Shown: positions 53,469 through 64,000 of the stretch, piece by piece
Numbering within the stretch: the first letter of the stretch is position 1
Layout of the letters: every line of letters starts with the position of its first letter
From: Chelydra serpentina
Taxonomy: Eukaryota > Chordata > Testudines > Chelydridae
NCBI GenBank assembly: GCA_037349315.1
Contig: JBAIAC010000001.1
Span: 1,984,001 to 2,048,000 of the forward strand
Direction of reading: 5' to 3'
DNA: 64,000 nucleotides
Position numbers and translations under genes: made by a program
The notes under the pieces: model-generated
The model's input: only the letters and a program-made list of their open reading frames with translations
Told to the model about the DNA's origin: nothing
Databases searched by the model: none

Positions 53469-55584
53469 CAGCATTAAGAATGGGAATCAGCACAGTATTA
53501 TCTACTTTTCCACAGAGATACAGGGCCTGTTCTCGTAAGGGGCTGAGTGCCCTTGACTCCCATTCAAGTCACTGCCTCACAGGATTGGCCCATTTAAAAA
53601 AAATCTTTGTAATTCAATGTAGATCTCTGCTTAGTTATGAAAGTCAGTCTCATATGAAAATAAGTTGTACCACAAGTGAACTCTGTCAACACATCAAAAC
53701 ATCCACTGTCTGTCTAACTCTTCCTTGATCATTGGACCACTCTGCAATATAGATGAAAATGACATGACTTAACACCAACATCTTGAGCCCCACCCCCTCT
53801 ATTTTTTTTCTAAGTTCATAAAATGGAAGAATCCACTCTGTGGTGAAATCCTGACCCGACCGAAGATTATGAGAATATAGCTATTTGACTTTGAGGCCAG
53901 AATTTCACCTCTAAATTCTGGAATTTAAGACTATTTTGAGGTCACTGGTTACTGCAATGTCTGAGTATCACTTCATCCCTTTTCCTGCTCTACTGCTATG
54001 CCTTGCTCATGAGGTGTACATTTTGCTTTTGTACACAAGGTATTTGTTTCAAATATTTACTTAATTTTAAAAATATTTGCAGATAGTAGCAATCAGACAA
54101 GCCACACAATTATGAAATATCCCCAGTTGGCTAACCTCGTTACCCACAGAGCTACCATTGAATGCTTGGAAGATACATTATTGCTTAATAAAACAATTCA
54201 GTTTCTCCAAGGGTCATTGACTTATATCACCCTCTTGGTTTGTGATTTTTGTTTTGTTTGGTACTTTTAACAGTTTTATCTAATTTTTCTTTCAATATGA
54301 TGATGTTCAAATTCTGGCATGTCCTACTTTTCATGGGGCTATGTGCAAAGCAATATGCAGTAGCTCACTCCTTTTTCTCCTTCCTGCTGCCCCAAACCAC
54401 TTACTCCTTTGGGCTCTGACTTCTTACTAAAAATGGACTCTTACTCTGCCTGACAGCAGGGGTGTGTTTTGTGAATAGGGTGGGGCCCAAAGAAAGAGTT
54501 GCCTGCACCCATAACCAAGCTTCTCAAATATGAATTCAACCCTGTTGATCCATGCCCTGAACTCCGAACTGTGTTGTCCCCTCTCGCTAATGTCTTACTG
54601 CATGTTCCATCTTTATCCTAAGACAGTGCTTCATACCACAAGATGAAATCAAAGTTGCTAATGTATTAACTTAACTTACTCCATGTTAATATTTCCCCCT
54701 TTAATCTACAAGAGACTAGCTTGCTTTTTTATTAGAATTGTTTTGTTTTTGAACTGTGCTAATGTGAAATTTTCATTAAGCAAATCAATTAGAAGCTTGG
54801 GTTACATCATGTAAAGAAATTGGTCTTAGAAACTATAGTAGGATGGGATCTTAGCTTAAGAGTGAACTGCTTCAGCATCATCATGAAGGTCTTGAATCTA
54901 AATGTTATAATTAAAAGCCTAATGAGATACTCTGAGTTATGAGGGTCTGGTCCCATCATGGATTCCATTGACATCCTAAACCTCAGGAATGCCAGAACTT
55001 AATGATGGATTTTTTTTCCTCTTGCAGACAGTGGTTTATCTGTTTTCTATTTCCGCCCCCCTGTATGTAATTTATTAAATCCCACAAATGAAATTAAAGC
55101 TCTACTGTCTTAGAAATGTTTTATTCTGATATTTTAAAGAATTGATATGCAATAAATGTGAGTCTTAATTTAATCTAGTAAACCAAGAGAGATGTTCAGA
55201 CTCTGAATCACAAATTACACACTATCCCAGTGCCAATAATGCTTGTTGAGCTGGTGTTAGTTATCTGTTAGCTGACAAGAGTACTCCTTATATTTTCTAA
55301 TTAGCTTAGGTGGAACAACAATTATATATAAAGTATTAGTGGTATGTGTCTAATTGTCATTCAGTGGTATTGTAGAAAAGAACCTTAACTTCACTCTTAA
55401 ATTTCCTGGGGTCTTTTTCCTTGGGTTTAGCTGTGGATTATGCTCCAGTCTAAATAGTCACAACTTTTTAACCATTAAACAAGGTGTAATTATGAATATT
55501 TATCATGAAAAGGGAATACTTAGATGATTTATTAGTTTCATAACACAATTAATCCAAACCTGGAATGTAGTAGTTTAAGTAGTG
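53469..55584. other. Downstream of FOXN2, nothing recognised
   Basis: AT-rich. Another AATAAA at 54187-54192 leaves a longer 3' UTR possible. No gene or clear repeat boundary seen. Confidence 0.5.
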
Positions 55585-56199
55585 TTCCTAGGGTGCTCCA
55601 CTGTAGGTTTTTCTGCACCTTTAAGCAGAGATTTTAGGTAGCAGTGTCCAGCCCACACATATGCTCTCCCTCCTTTGTGGTCTGCCTTGAGGCTATCTAG
55701 CCCTGCGTGGGCACACCATCCCCAGTTCCTTCTCAACCACGTTTGGTCTTGAATGGTGTGAACTGTTGTCCCTTATCTGCATCATTAGTAAAAGTAGTAG
55801 TTACTTGCAGTCTTTTAGTTTAATAATGAGAATTTTTGTTTCCCCTATTGGGAATAAAAATAAAGTAAAAAGAACTTTTTGTTCATGTTTCCCGCCCTTT
55901 CAGGGAGGGGGGAGAATCACCCCCACAGGGGTGCTAGCTAGTTCGGACTTTCTGTTTTCTCTATTTAAAAAAAAAAAAAAAGGAAATAAGACAAAAAAGA
56001 AGAGCAGACTTCTCTTTTCCATTGCTCGCTTTTGGAGGTTGATAGCCCCATCAGGGGCATGCCTTGGCCCCCTGGTTTCACAAGGTTCCTCTCCTGCAAG
56101 GAAGCAATTCCGGTAGCAGACACACACTCTTGCTGTTTCCGGTGCCTGAGAGAGACACATATCCCACAAAAGTGCACACACTGCCAGCAGCTGAAGACA

Positions 56200-58172
56200 A
56201 GGTCTTGCGGGGGGGGAAACGGGAGCTGAAGTTAAAACTCCTTCTGATGGAGAGTGCATTTCAGCCACCAGCTGACTCTGGTTCTGAACTTTCTCCAGGA
56301 CGCACATCATCCCCAGATCCTTCAATTCCCAAGGGCGTAGAATCACAAAAAAATCAGCAGATTCCCCCCATAAAGGCTCGAGAAAAAGGTCTCCAAACCC
56401 CCAAACAGAATCTTTGGCCAGTCAGAGGGTTCCCCGGTGCACACAGCCACCTCGATTGCAATGGAACCGGCGGCTCCAAAGCGCAGTACCCAGAAGCATC
56501 AGGGTCCCTCCGCTATAAGCTCTGCCACAACGTCTAAGGACACCAGGGGCTTAGGCTCCAAGTCAGCGGTGCCACTTCCTAGAGAAAAGGATAAAGACTG
56601 CACCGCCTCAGAAAGACCAGCACTTGTGAAACCATCAGTACCGAGTGCAGCAAAGCTCCTCACACTGGAGCATTCATCATATAAGCAACTGGCAGTCCCA
56701 CTCAACACCGACACTCCTCCACAGTACTGAGTGAGTCGATGGTACTGCAAGAGTTCCAGGACCTGGTGATCAAAATCCCTGTTACTTGGTACCAGGGCCC
56801 CATACCAAGCAGATCCCTAAGCCCGGAATCACCCATGGCACCGGGCCATTTACTACAAATACCCTGGTCAGCACCACCCTGACAGTGACCAGGATGATGT
56901 TATTTCCCTGGCTTCTTACCGTGGCCTGCCGTCACAGTACTAGGGACCCCCACAGCTCCACCCTCACTCCGACCCTCAATCTAGGTACAGGCCTACTTGG
57001 GCACCCTCACCATCCATGCCCTTTCCTCCTCAGTGGCCATATTGGGATCCTGGGGTGATTACAGATCGTACATTTCATGTGCATCCAATGTCTCTCACAG
57101 AGTCAACCAGATATTCTTTTACAGCTTCACTGTCTAAAGCCCCTGAACCGGAGGAGGAGGAAACTTTTGAAGGATAGGAAGGCTCAAAAGGGAGGCTAAC
57201 CTCCACCAAACTTCTCCTCGTTGTCACCAGATGAGGCTTTAATGCCCCCCAACCCCATCACTAGATGATGATTTTTAAAACTTTCAAGATCTTACTAAGA
57301 GGGCGGTGGATGAGCTGCAAATTCCCCTACAGGAGATAGCAGACACACATCACAAACTGGTGATATTCTCCACATTGCCTCCTCATCCAAAATCACCCTC
57401 CCAATAACAAGTTGCTTCTAGATCCTGCCAAAATCATCTGGCGGACACCAGTCTACATCATACCAACCTGCAAGAGAGCCGACAAAAATACATCCCTCCC
57501 AATGAGGCAGAACTGTTGTTTCAACACCCTCAACCCAACTCGATCGTAGTAGATGCAGTTAATGCATGTGGCAAGCAACATCACGCCAAGTTGACTCCGT
57601 ATGACTGAGATTGGAGAAGGCTAGATCTCTTTGGAAGGAAGGCGTCTTCATCAGCAACATTGCAATTCAGGGTCACGAATTACCAACCCAAATATGATTT
57701 TATTAATTATGGGAAACTCAGTGCTTTCACTGAATATTTACCAGAGGTGCAAAAAGAGCAGTTTCAGTCCATTGTCAGAGAGGGCCAGTTAGTGCCCAGA
57801 ACTGCATTAGAAACGGCACTGGATGCAGCAGATACAGTGGCCTGCTTGCTCTCCATGGCAGTGGTAATGAGACGGGCTTCCTGGCTACACTTTTCCAGGT
57901 TACCCAAAGAGGTACAGACAATGGTTGAGGTTCTTGCATTGGAAGGGCCCAAGCTCTTTGCTGATAAGACCAATGCCTCTCTCCACACCCTGAAGGATTC
58001 CTGGGCCACATTATGCTCCCTGGTAATCTACTGTGGGACAAAGGAGAAGATATGGCTCTCAACCACAGCACAGGTCATGACCTCCTCAGTACCCACTCAC
58101 AATGCTACTATGAGCTTCAGCATTAGAGGTCCAGGGTACAAAAGTGGAAGCAGCCAGCATCCCAATTTGTGA
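56200..58172 (+). pseudogene. DIRS gag-like gene, degraded
   Basis: The first part (56200-57600) is a Pro/Ser/Thr-rich low-complexity coding remnant in shifting phases. The last 170-codon frame at 57660-58172 is the recognisable core: PKYDFINYGKLSAFTEYLPE, GQLVPRTALETALDAADTVA, MRRASWLHFSRLPKEVQ, ALEGPKLFADKT and LHTLKDSWATL. This pattern (ALDAAD, MRRASWL, KDSxATL) is the usual end of gag in vertebrate DIRS elements. The function in the element is capsid formation, by analogy. Broken upstream and followed by a stop. Confidence 0.72.
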
Positions 58173-58439
58173 CCTCTCCTAAGTACTTTTGACGGGTTGG
58201 TCGAGGGCCCAAGAGCTATTCTTTGCATCATCAGCTACCATCTACGCACCTGACATGTCCCTTCGGAAATTGCCTGACCCTCTTTCACAGCGGTTGGCAG
58301 AACATCACCTCCAACAGATGAGTCTTAAAGATTATTTTGGAGGGTCACGCCATTCAATTCACATCCCTCCCCTGTTTGCACCTTCCTTCCCCGTCCCTCT
58401 TCAGGGACCTTTCTCACAAGAACCTATTTTTCCGGAAAA

Positions 58440-59630
58440 TAGATCACCTGTTATGCCATAGAGCAGGTCCCATCGCAATTTAGGGACAAGAGTTTTTACT
58501 CCCATTATTTCCTGATCCCCAAGGCAAAGGGAGGTCAGAGGCCCATTCTAGATCTAAGGGCTTTAAACAGATATGTGAAGGCACAGAAATTCAAGATGGT
58601 CATGCTAGCTGCCAATATTCCAGCTCTAGAGCAAGGAGATTGGTTTTTGGACCTCAACCTACAAGATGCCTACTTCCACATCTCAATATGACTGTCACAC
58701 AGGAGATTCCTAGGACTTACCTTTGGGCAGGACCATTATCAGTCCAGGGTGCTCATATCTGGCTTCTCGTCCACACCCAGGGTATTCTCCAAGGTTCTCT
58801 CCAGCGTAGCAATACACATGCAAACATTGGGCATTATATACCCAACCTAGATGACTGCCTCCGCAAGGCCCCCACATTACAGGACGCCATATGCGCCACC
58901 CGATGATCAGGCGCACGTTTGCGCAACTGGCCCTACAGCTCAGTACCCAGAAATCAACACTCATTATGGTACAGAGACTGGAGTTCATTGGAGCCAAACT
59001 TGACACAGCGAGCAAGAGTATTCGTCCCACTGCACAGATTTACCACCCTCACGAGTCTAGACACAGTCCAGGACAGCCCACAAACATTGTCCGGGGCCTG
59101 TCTACAGTTGCTCAGCAAATGGCAGCATCCACCTCCATCACCCCACACACCCAGTTGTTCACGAGGTGTCTACAGATGTGGCTCAGATCTGTCTATTTCC
59201 TGAACAAGGACAGGCTAAGCAAACCGCTATCAATATCTTCCACTGTAAAGTACTCTCTGAACTGGGGGAAAGACCCCTCCAATATCTGAGCAGGTGTTCC
59301 ATTCATGCTGACTCTAATGACAGATGCCTCCCTAATAGGCTTGGTAGCCCATCTACAAGACGTCAAGGTTCAGGGCAAGCGGTCTCCCACAGAAGCAGCC
59401 TTCCATATCAATCTGTTGGGAGTTAAGAGCTGTCAGGAACGCCTGTGCACACTTTCGCCTATTCATCAAGAACACAAATGTCATGATGGACAAAATAACC
59501 TTTATGTTTTACATCAGTCACCAAGGGGGCACCAGATCTGCCTCTCTCTGCACAGAAGCACTAAAACTTTGGAATCTGCATCCAGCAAAACATGCTCATC
59601 TCAGCTGTCTACCTACCTGGGATACAGAAT
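58440..59630 (+). pseudogene. DIRS reverse transcriptase and RNase H, degraded
   Basis: In changing frames one can read a YSHYFLIPKAKGGQRPIL-like block near 58495-58550, LALNRYVKAQKFKMVML-like near 58560-58610, GDWFLDLNLQDAYFHI near 58640-58685 (the first catalytic Asp block), IGHYIPNLDDCLRK near 58829-58868 (the xxDD block, NLDD here in place of the usual YLDD), and MVQRLEFIGAKLDTA near 58965. Downstream near 59300-59440 MLTLMTDASLIGLVAHLQ fits RNase H. At least five frame breaks. Confidence 0.72.
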
Positions 59631-59899
59631 GTGAGAAAGCCTGGGGAAACAGTCCCTAGGGGATGCACTTACCTCCCATGGAATAGGGACCTTTTATACA
59701 CCTTTCCTCTGTTTCCTCTACTATCCAAAGTCATGTCAAAAATATAACGAGACAAAGCGAGAATTATTCTGATTGCCCCCTCCTGGCCAAGACCAGTTTG
59801 GTTCCCTTACCTGGCACAGATGGCACTACGTCTATGGTTCCTGTTCAGCCCCATTCCTCACCTTCTCTCTTCACCCTAACATGCAGGTCCTCCATCTCC

Positions 59900-60951
59900 A
59901 GGCTTGGATCCTTCTTGGTCCCAAGACTTAGAGGAAGAATGCTTTGACAAGGTGAAAGATGTGTTGCTACACAGTTGAAAATTGACCACTCAGCATATTT
60001 ACCTGCAGGAATTGAAGTGATTCCAAATTTGGTGTCATTCTAAGCACATAAACCCAATGTTGTCCTCTCTCCTCTCATTTTAGCCTTAAAAAAGTCAAAA
60101 CTCTCTCTGAGCTCTCTTAAAGTACATCTTGCAGCTATAATGGCGTTTCACTGTCATATAGATGGATAATTGATGTTTGCTCACCTATTGACGCATTGAA
60201 AATCTCTTTCTGCATGTGAGAAGACCCACACTAACATGAGATGTTAATCTAGTTCTCAGAGCCTTGACTAGACTGCCCTTTGAGCCCAGGGTGACTTGTT
60301 CTCTCTTCCACCTTTCCACGAAGACAGCATTTTTGATTGCCATCACTTCAGCTAGATGCATAGGAGAAATAGCGGCCCTGATGGCACACCCGCCATTCAT
60401 GGTTTTTTAAAAAAACAAAGTAACACTGAGTAATCCTAAGTTTCTCCCTAAAGTAGCCTCCGTCTTTCATATGAATCAACAAATCGCCTTCCTGTTTTTT
60501 TCCCAAAACGACATCATGACAACAGGGAAGCAATTCTGCATATGCTAGACATTAGAAGAACGCTAGCAAGCCCTGTCCAAGTAAACATTAGGAAGTCTCT
60601 TAAACTCTTCCTTTCATTTGTGGAAAGATCCAAATATTCCGCAACATCAGCTCAAAGATTATCCAAATGGGTCTCTGGTTGCATTAATCACTGTTGCTTC
60701 CATCTGGAGTCTGTACACACTCCACAAGGTCAGTCTCTACCTCAGTCACATTCCTTAAAGATGTCCCTATCTCCAAAACTTGCAGAACAGTGAGTTGGGC
60801 CTCTGCCCATACTTTTGCGGAACACTACGCGATCACCAGAGACTTGGCCTCTGATGCCATCTTCGACTCCACAGTACTCTCTGTAATAACAGACTGTACT
60901 CCAAAGTTCCAGCCCCCATGGGGGATACTGCTGTGGAGTCACCTACAGTGA
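59900..60951 (+). pseudogene. DIRS tyrosine recombinase, degraded
   Basis: Readable parts are ALKKSKLSLSSLKVHLAAIM-like sequence near 60085-60140 with AFH following, and KLFLSFVERSKYSATSAQRL and SKWVSGCI near 60600-60690. After a frame change comes CTHSTRSVSTSVTFLKDV near 60712-60765 with the H-x-x-R pair, VSWASAHTFAEHYAITRDL near 60795-60845 with the candidate Tyr nucleophile, then DSTVLSVITDCTPKF. The same motif set occurs at 11695-11925. Dead through frameshifts. Confidence 0.72.
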
Positions 60952-61321
60952 AGCACCCATAGCGATACTACTCGAAGAAGAAGAGGAAGTTACTCACCTT
61001 GTGCAGTAACAATGGTTCTTCAACTTGTGTCCCCCTATGGGTGCTCCACGACCTGCCCTTCTACCCTCTACTTTGGAGTTCTCAATATGGGACTCTGTGG
61101 CAGAGAGGAACTGAGAACGGTATGCTCGCGCAGCACTAGATAGCTTTGAGGCAGACCATGAGGGAGGGAGAGCGCATGTGTGGGTCGAACAAACCCTGCT
61201 ACATAAAATCTCCAATTAGAGGCACAGGGGCGCAGATACAGCTACAGTGGAGCACCCATAGGGACACACATCTCAAAGAACCATCTTTACTGCATAAGGT
61301 AACTTAATCATACTGTTTTAG

Positions 61322-61449
61322 ACCTCAATCCTGCAAACACTTACAAATGTGCTTAATTTTAAGGACATGAGTAATCTGAGTTCACTCATTCAATGGGACT
61401 GCTTCCATGCTTAGAGTTAAGCATATGTATAAATATTTGCATGATCTGG
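61322..61449. mobile_element. Short palindromic MITE (GATCCTGCA family), copy 3
   Basis: CCTCAATCCTGCAAACACTTA mirrors AATATTTGCATGATCTGGCA. Same layout as the copies in the FOXN2 introns. Confidence 0.6.
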
Positions 61450-61577
61450 CACTTATACTCTAGTACTGTGACAAAAGATCAAATAAGCAAAATACTAGGT
61501 TAAATCACATACATAAAACTAATGTATCCATTCGTAAAAAGCTGATACCAAGTAAACATGTTTTGGGAAAACACGAA

Positions 61578-61682
61578 GGGACAGATTTTTAAAGGTATTT
61601 AGGCACCTAGCTGCTTTTTAAAATCCAACTAGGTGCTTATCTGTATTTTTCGGTGTATAAATACCTTTAAAATCTCGCCCTA
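61578..61682. mobile_element. Short palindromic MITE
   Basis: ACAGATTTTTAAAGGTATTTA is mirrored by TAAATACCTTTAAAATCTCG, and GCACCTAGCTG by AACTAGGTGC inside it. About 105 bp. Confidence 0.7.
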
Positions 61683-62013
61683 AGTGCTTTGCATAATTTG
61701 TAAACGGATTAAAATAAATTAAAGCTTCAATTTGTGTTTCTTATTAGTAAAAGGTGTCAATGGGCTCCTAATAGCTTTACATCTTCAAATCCGCACCAAC
61801 AGAGTTATTTCCAACAGCAATAGGTTTCCACTATCTGGATTCTATATCTCCATCTATGGATCTTCTGACTGCTAGTCAGAAAGTCGCAGCCTCCAAAAAC
61901 ATTGGAAATCCACCTCAAAGAGTAAGAAATATACCCCTTGAGTTATTAAGGATGGCTGTGGAAGAGTTGCAAAATGACCCACTCTTTCAAATGTTTTGCC
62001 CCAGCTTCCTCTC
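61683..62013. other. Spacer, nothing recognised
   Basis: No gene or clear repeat boundary seen. Confidence 0.5.
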
Positions 62014-62472
62014 TTAGGGTACGTCTACACTACAGAATTAGGTCGAATTTATAGAAGTCGATATTTTAAAACCCGAATTTATGGAATCAATTTGTGTGTG
62101 TCCCCACTAAAGAGCATTAAGACCATGAGGTTGATTGACTGTGTCCACAGTAGCGGGGCTAGCATCGACTTTCGGAGCATTGCACTGCGGGTAGCTATCC
62201 CACAGTTCCCGCAGTCTCTGCCGCCCATTGGAATTCTGGGTTGCGATCCCAAAGCCTGATGGGGCAGAAAACATTGTCGCTGGTGGTTCTGGGTACATGT
62301 CGTCAAGCCATCAAACGTCCCTCCCTCCCTCCGTGAAAGCAATCTTTTTCGCGCCTTGTCTCCGGGGTTTCCGTGTTTGCTACGGAAGCCTGCTCAGCTC
62401 ACAATTACCGTACATCTCCAGCGTACGCCTGGACATTAGGTCTAGTGGGGATTCAGTCACGCTAGAATACGG

Positions 62473-62547
62473 GCAGAGGGATAGCTCAGCGTTCTGAACG
62501 TTGGCCCGCTAAACCCGGGGTTGCGAGTTCAATCCTTGAGGGGGCCA
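62473..62547 (+). repeat. tRNA-like SINE head without tail, copy 1
   Basis: GGATAGCTCAGCGTTCTGAA and GCGAGTTCAATCCTTGAGGG match the A- and B-box parts of the tRNA-SINE, but the SINE middle and CR1 tail are missing; after GGGGGCCA the sequence is Harbinger leader. Not a functional tRNA gene. Confidence 0.85.
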
Positions 62548-62561
62548 TTCCGCCTGAGGCT

Positions 62562-63039
62562 GGTAGTCGCGGGACTACACAGCATAAGCTCCTTGCCTTC
62601 TAGCTGCAGATGGTGCAATATGCCATAAATGGTTGTAGTCGCGGGACCATACAGCAGCAGCTCCTTGCCTTCTAGCTGCAGATCGTACAATATGCTTGAA
62701 ATTCGTGTGCTCCTGGCCGGTGGCCTATGTTGTGGCTGGCCGGGGGCGCTTGGACATAAATGGGAGTGACCAGAGTGACTCTGGTCATTCTCTTTTTTAT
62801 GTTTTGTTTAAGGGAGATTCAGTACTGCCTGGAACACGGGTAGAGGGATAGCTCAGCGGTCTGAGCGTTGGCCCGCTAAACCCGGGGTTGCGAGTTCAAT
62901 CCTTGAGGGGGCCAGGAGATGATGATGGATATCAAGCATATTGTACCATCTGCTGCTAGAAGGGAAGGCGCCTAACCCTTGCTCACCGCATATTGTACCA
63001 TCTGCTGCTAGAAGGAAATGAGCCTAACTCTTGCTCCCC
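62562..63039. repeat. Cluster of direct and inverted repeats in the Harbinger leader
   Basis: Two direct copies of a 63-66 bp block (62562-62624 and 62631-62696, both with CTCCTTGCCTTCTAGCTGCA) are followed by two direct copies of a 50-52 bp block (62936-62986 and 62988-63039, both with GCATATTGTACCATCTGCTG). The core TTCTAGCTGCAGATGGTGCA of the first pair is the inverted partner of TGTACCATCTGCTGCTAGAA in the second pair. Confidence 0.85.
62839..62913 (+). repeat. tRNA-like SINE head without tail, copy 2
   Basis: Second copy of the same roughly 75-bp head, with intact A-box GGATAGCTCAGCGGTCTGAG and B-box GAGTTCAATCC. The preceding bases (GGGAGATTCAGTACTGCCTG) resemble those before copy 1 (GGGGATTCAGTCACGCTAGA), so the unit was duplicated together with flanking leader. 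Confidence 0.85.
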
Positions 63040-63186
63040 GCTCCCTCCGTGAAAGCAACTGAGGGGGGAGCCAAAAATTCTTTTGCGCCTTTTTTCATGC
63101 GGGCGCCATATTGCTGACACCATTGTTATCCACCCGCCGCTTCTGCTCCCACTCTGCTGTCCTGCAAACAGCATACCAGGGAAAGC

Positions 63187-64000
63187 ATGGAGCACGATCA
63201 GATCACCGCAACTGTTATCGCCGTTATGAACACCACGCGCATTGTTCAGGAGTATATGGAGAACGAGAACCAGGAGCTGCTACAGCTACAGCAGGCGAGG
63301 AGGCGACAGCAGCGCCCTGAGGACAGTGATGAGGACATGGACACAGACCTCTCTCAAAAAAGGCCCCCCCGCAAGGTGCACATCATGGTGGTAATGGGGC
63401 TTGTTGATACAGTGGAACGCCGATTCTGGGCCCAGGAAACAAGCACAGACTGGTGGGACCACATAGTGCTGCAGGTCTGGGATGAATCCCAGTGGCTGCG
63501 AAACTTTTGCATGCATAAGGGCACTTTCATGGAACTTTGTGAGTTGCTTTCCCCTGCCCTGAAGCGCCAGAACACCAAGATGAGAGCAGCCCTCACAGTA
63601 GAGAAGCGACTGGCGATAGCCCTGTGGAAGCTTGCAACGCCAGACAGCTACCGGTCAGTCGCGAATCAATTCGGAGTGGGAAAATCTACAGTGGGGGCTG
63701 TTGTGATGCAAGTAGCCAGGGCGATCACCAAGCTGCTGGTACCAAGGGTTGTGAGCCTGGGAAATGTGCAGCTCATACTGGATGGCTTTGCAGCAATGGG
63801 GTTCCCGAACTGTGGAGGGGCGATAGACGGAACCCATATCCCTATCTTGGCACCGGACCACCAAGCCAGCGAGTACATAAACCAAAAGGGTTACTTTTCA
63901 ATAGTGCTGCAAGCACTGGTGGATCATAAGGGACGTTTCACCAACATCAACATGGGATGGCCGGGAAAGGTACATGACGCTCGCATCTTCAGGAACTCTG
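63187..64000 (+). CDS. Harbinger transposase (HARBI1-like), 5' part, open
   Basis: From ATG at 63187 the frame is open for 271 codons to the window edge. The N-terminus is Gln/Glu-rich (residues 20-50) with an acidic DSDEDMDTD patch. Residues 136-170 (VEKRLAIALWKLATPDSYRS then VANQFGVGKSTV) are the helix-turn-helix-like part of HARBI1-type DDE_4 transposases. GAIDGTHIPI gives catalytic Asp214; VDHKGRFT gives Asp246, and GWPGKVHDARIFRNS follows with Asp264. Which of these is the second catalytic Asp needs an alignment. The Glu lies beyond the window. The frame being open suggests a young copy. Confidence 0.88.
   Translation, partial: MEHDQITATVIAVMNTTRIVQEYMENENQELLQLQQARRRQQRPEDSDEDMDTDLSQKRPPRKVHIMVVMGLVDTVERRFWAQETSTDWWDHIVLQVWDESQWLRNFCMHKGTFMELCELLSPALKRQNTKMRAALTVEKRLAIALWKLATPDSYRSVANQFGVGKSTVGAVVMQVARAITKLLVPRVVSLGNVQLILDGFAAMGFPNCGGAIDGTHIPILAPDHQASEYINQKGYFSIVLQALVDHKGRFTNINMGWPGKVHDARIFRNS

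Larger units (their letters stand above)
55585..61305 (+). mobile_element. Degraded DIRS-like (tyrosine recombinase) retrotransposon
   Basis: The left terminal repeat (CTAGGGTGCTCCACTGTAGG to about 55740, including CATATGCTCTCCCTCCTTTG and GCTATCTAG) is the inverted copy of the right terminal repeat at 61090-61262. Internal order is gag-like, RT/RNase H, tyrosine recombinase, then a complementary region with GTTACTCACCTTGTGCAGTA, which is the DIRS layout and shared with the fragment at 11.7-13.7 kb. Every gene has frameshifts and stops. It lies downstream of FOXN2 in the same direction. Confidence 0.82.
62017..64000 (+). mobile_element. PIF/Harbinger transposon, 5' part, runs off the window
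   Basis: Starts GGGTACGTCTACACTACAGA directly after TTA (62014-62016), the TWA target of PIF/Harbinger elements. After a noncoding leader of about 1.17 kb a transposase frame begins at 63187 and is open to the edge. The leader holds tRNA-like cassettes and mirrored repeats listed separately. The right end and the second gene (a Myb-like protein in complete Harbinger elements) would lie beyond the window. Confidence 0.82.

Noticed and set aside
53469..55584. A second host gene downstream of FOXN2
   Set aside because: No exon-like conserved frames or splice-bounded segments could be recognised before the DIRS element.

Overview
This is eukaryotic, sauropsid and most probably turtle, DNA. The evidence is dense CR1 LINEs, a tRNA-derived SINE carrying a CR1-like 3' tail (the tortoise Pol III SINE layout), PIF/Harbinger, hAT and pogo-like DNA transposons, DIRS-like tyrosine-recombinase retrotransposons, and spliced vertebrate exons. 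There are no operons, CRISPR arrays or prokaryotic signals. The species call is inference.

The only host gene I can support is FOXN2, a forkhead transcription factor, on the + strand. Its last four coding exons lie at 30896-31020, 40324-40388, 47421-47489 and 49023-49540. All junctions obey GT-AG and the phases join to an open frame of 258 codons plus stop. They cover the end of the forkhead domain and the whole C-terminal region. The exons for the N-terminus and most of the forkhead domain were not found, so 1-30895 is read as one long intron (or its 3' part). A long AT-rich 3' UTR probably follows the stop, with candidate poly(A) signals up to about 53.4 kb.

The rest is layered mobile DNA. 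1-2960: an old minus-strand CR1-clade LINE holding a SINE. 6.5-8.2 kb: a hAT element with very long inverted termini inside another inverted-repeat element. 9.5-13.7 kb: a MITE, a long pogo/Tigger-like MITE, a palindromic unit, a degenerate minisatellite, then a DIRS 3' end split by a CR1 that itself holds a SINE fragment. 13.9-21.15 kb: a BED/DUF659-type hAT split by a nearly full-length CR1 whose esterase-type ORF1 is intact. 21.3-27.65 kb: a GC-rich Tx1-like LINE whose reverse transcriptase has been lost and which carries an inverted duplication. 28.6-30.1 kb, 33.6-36.1 kb and 37.8-38.3 kb hold nonautonomous DNA elements. 45.5-46.5 kb holds a CR1 with a 10-bp target duplication. 55.6-61.3 kb is a degraded DIRS-like element. 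62.0-64.0 kb is the 5' part of a Harbinger element whose transposase frame is open to the window edge, preceded by two tRNA-like cassettes and mirrored repeats.

The mobile genes do not act with FOXN2; they are parasites in and beside it, and almost all are broken. I see no new multi-gene system. The most unusual items are architectural: a transposase C-terminus used as part of a terminal inverted repeat, the tRNA-like cassettes in the Harbinger leader, the inverted duplication inside the Tx1-like LINE, and an unidentified dispersed repeat present twice in FOXN2 introns.
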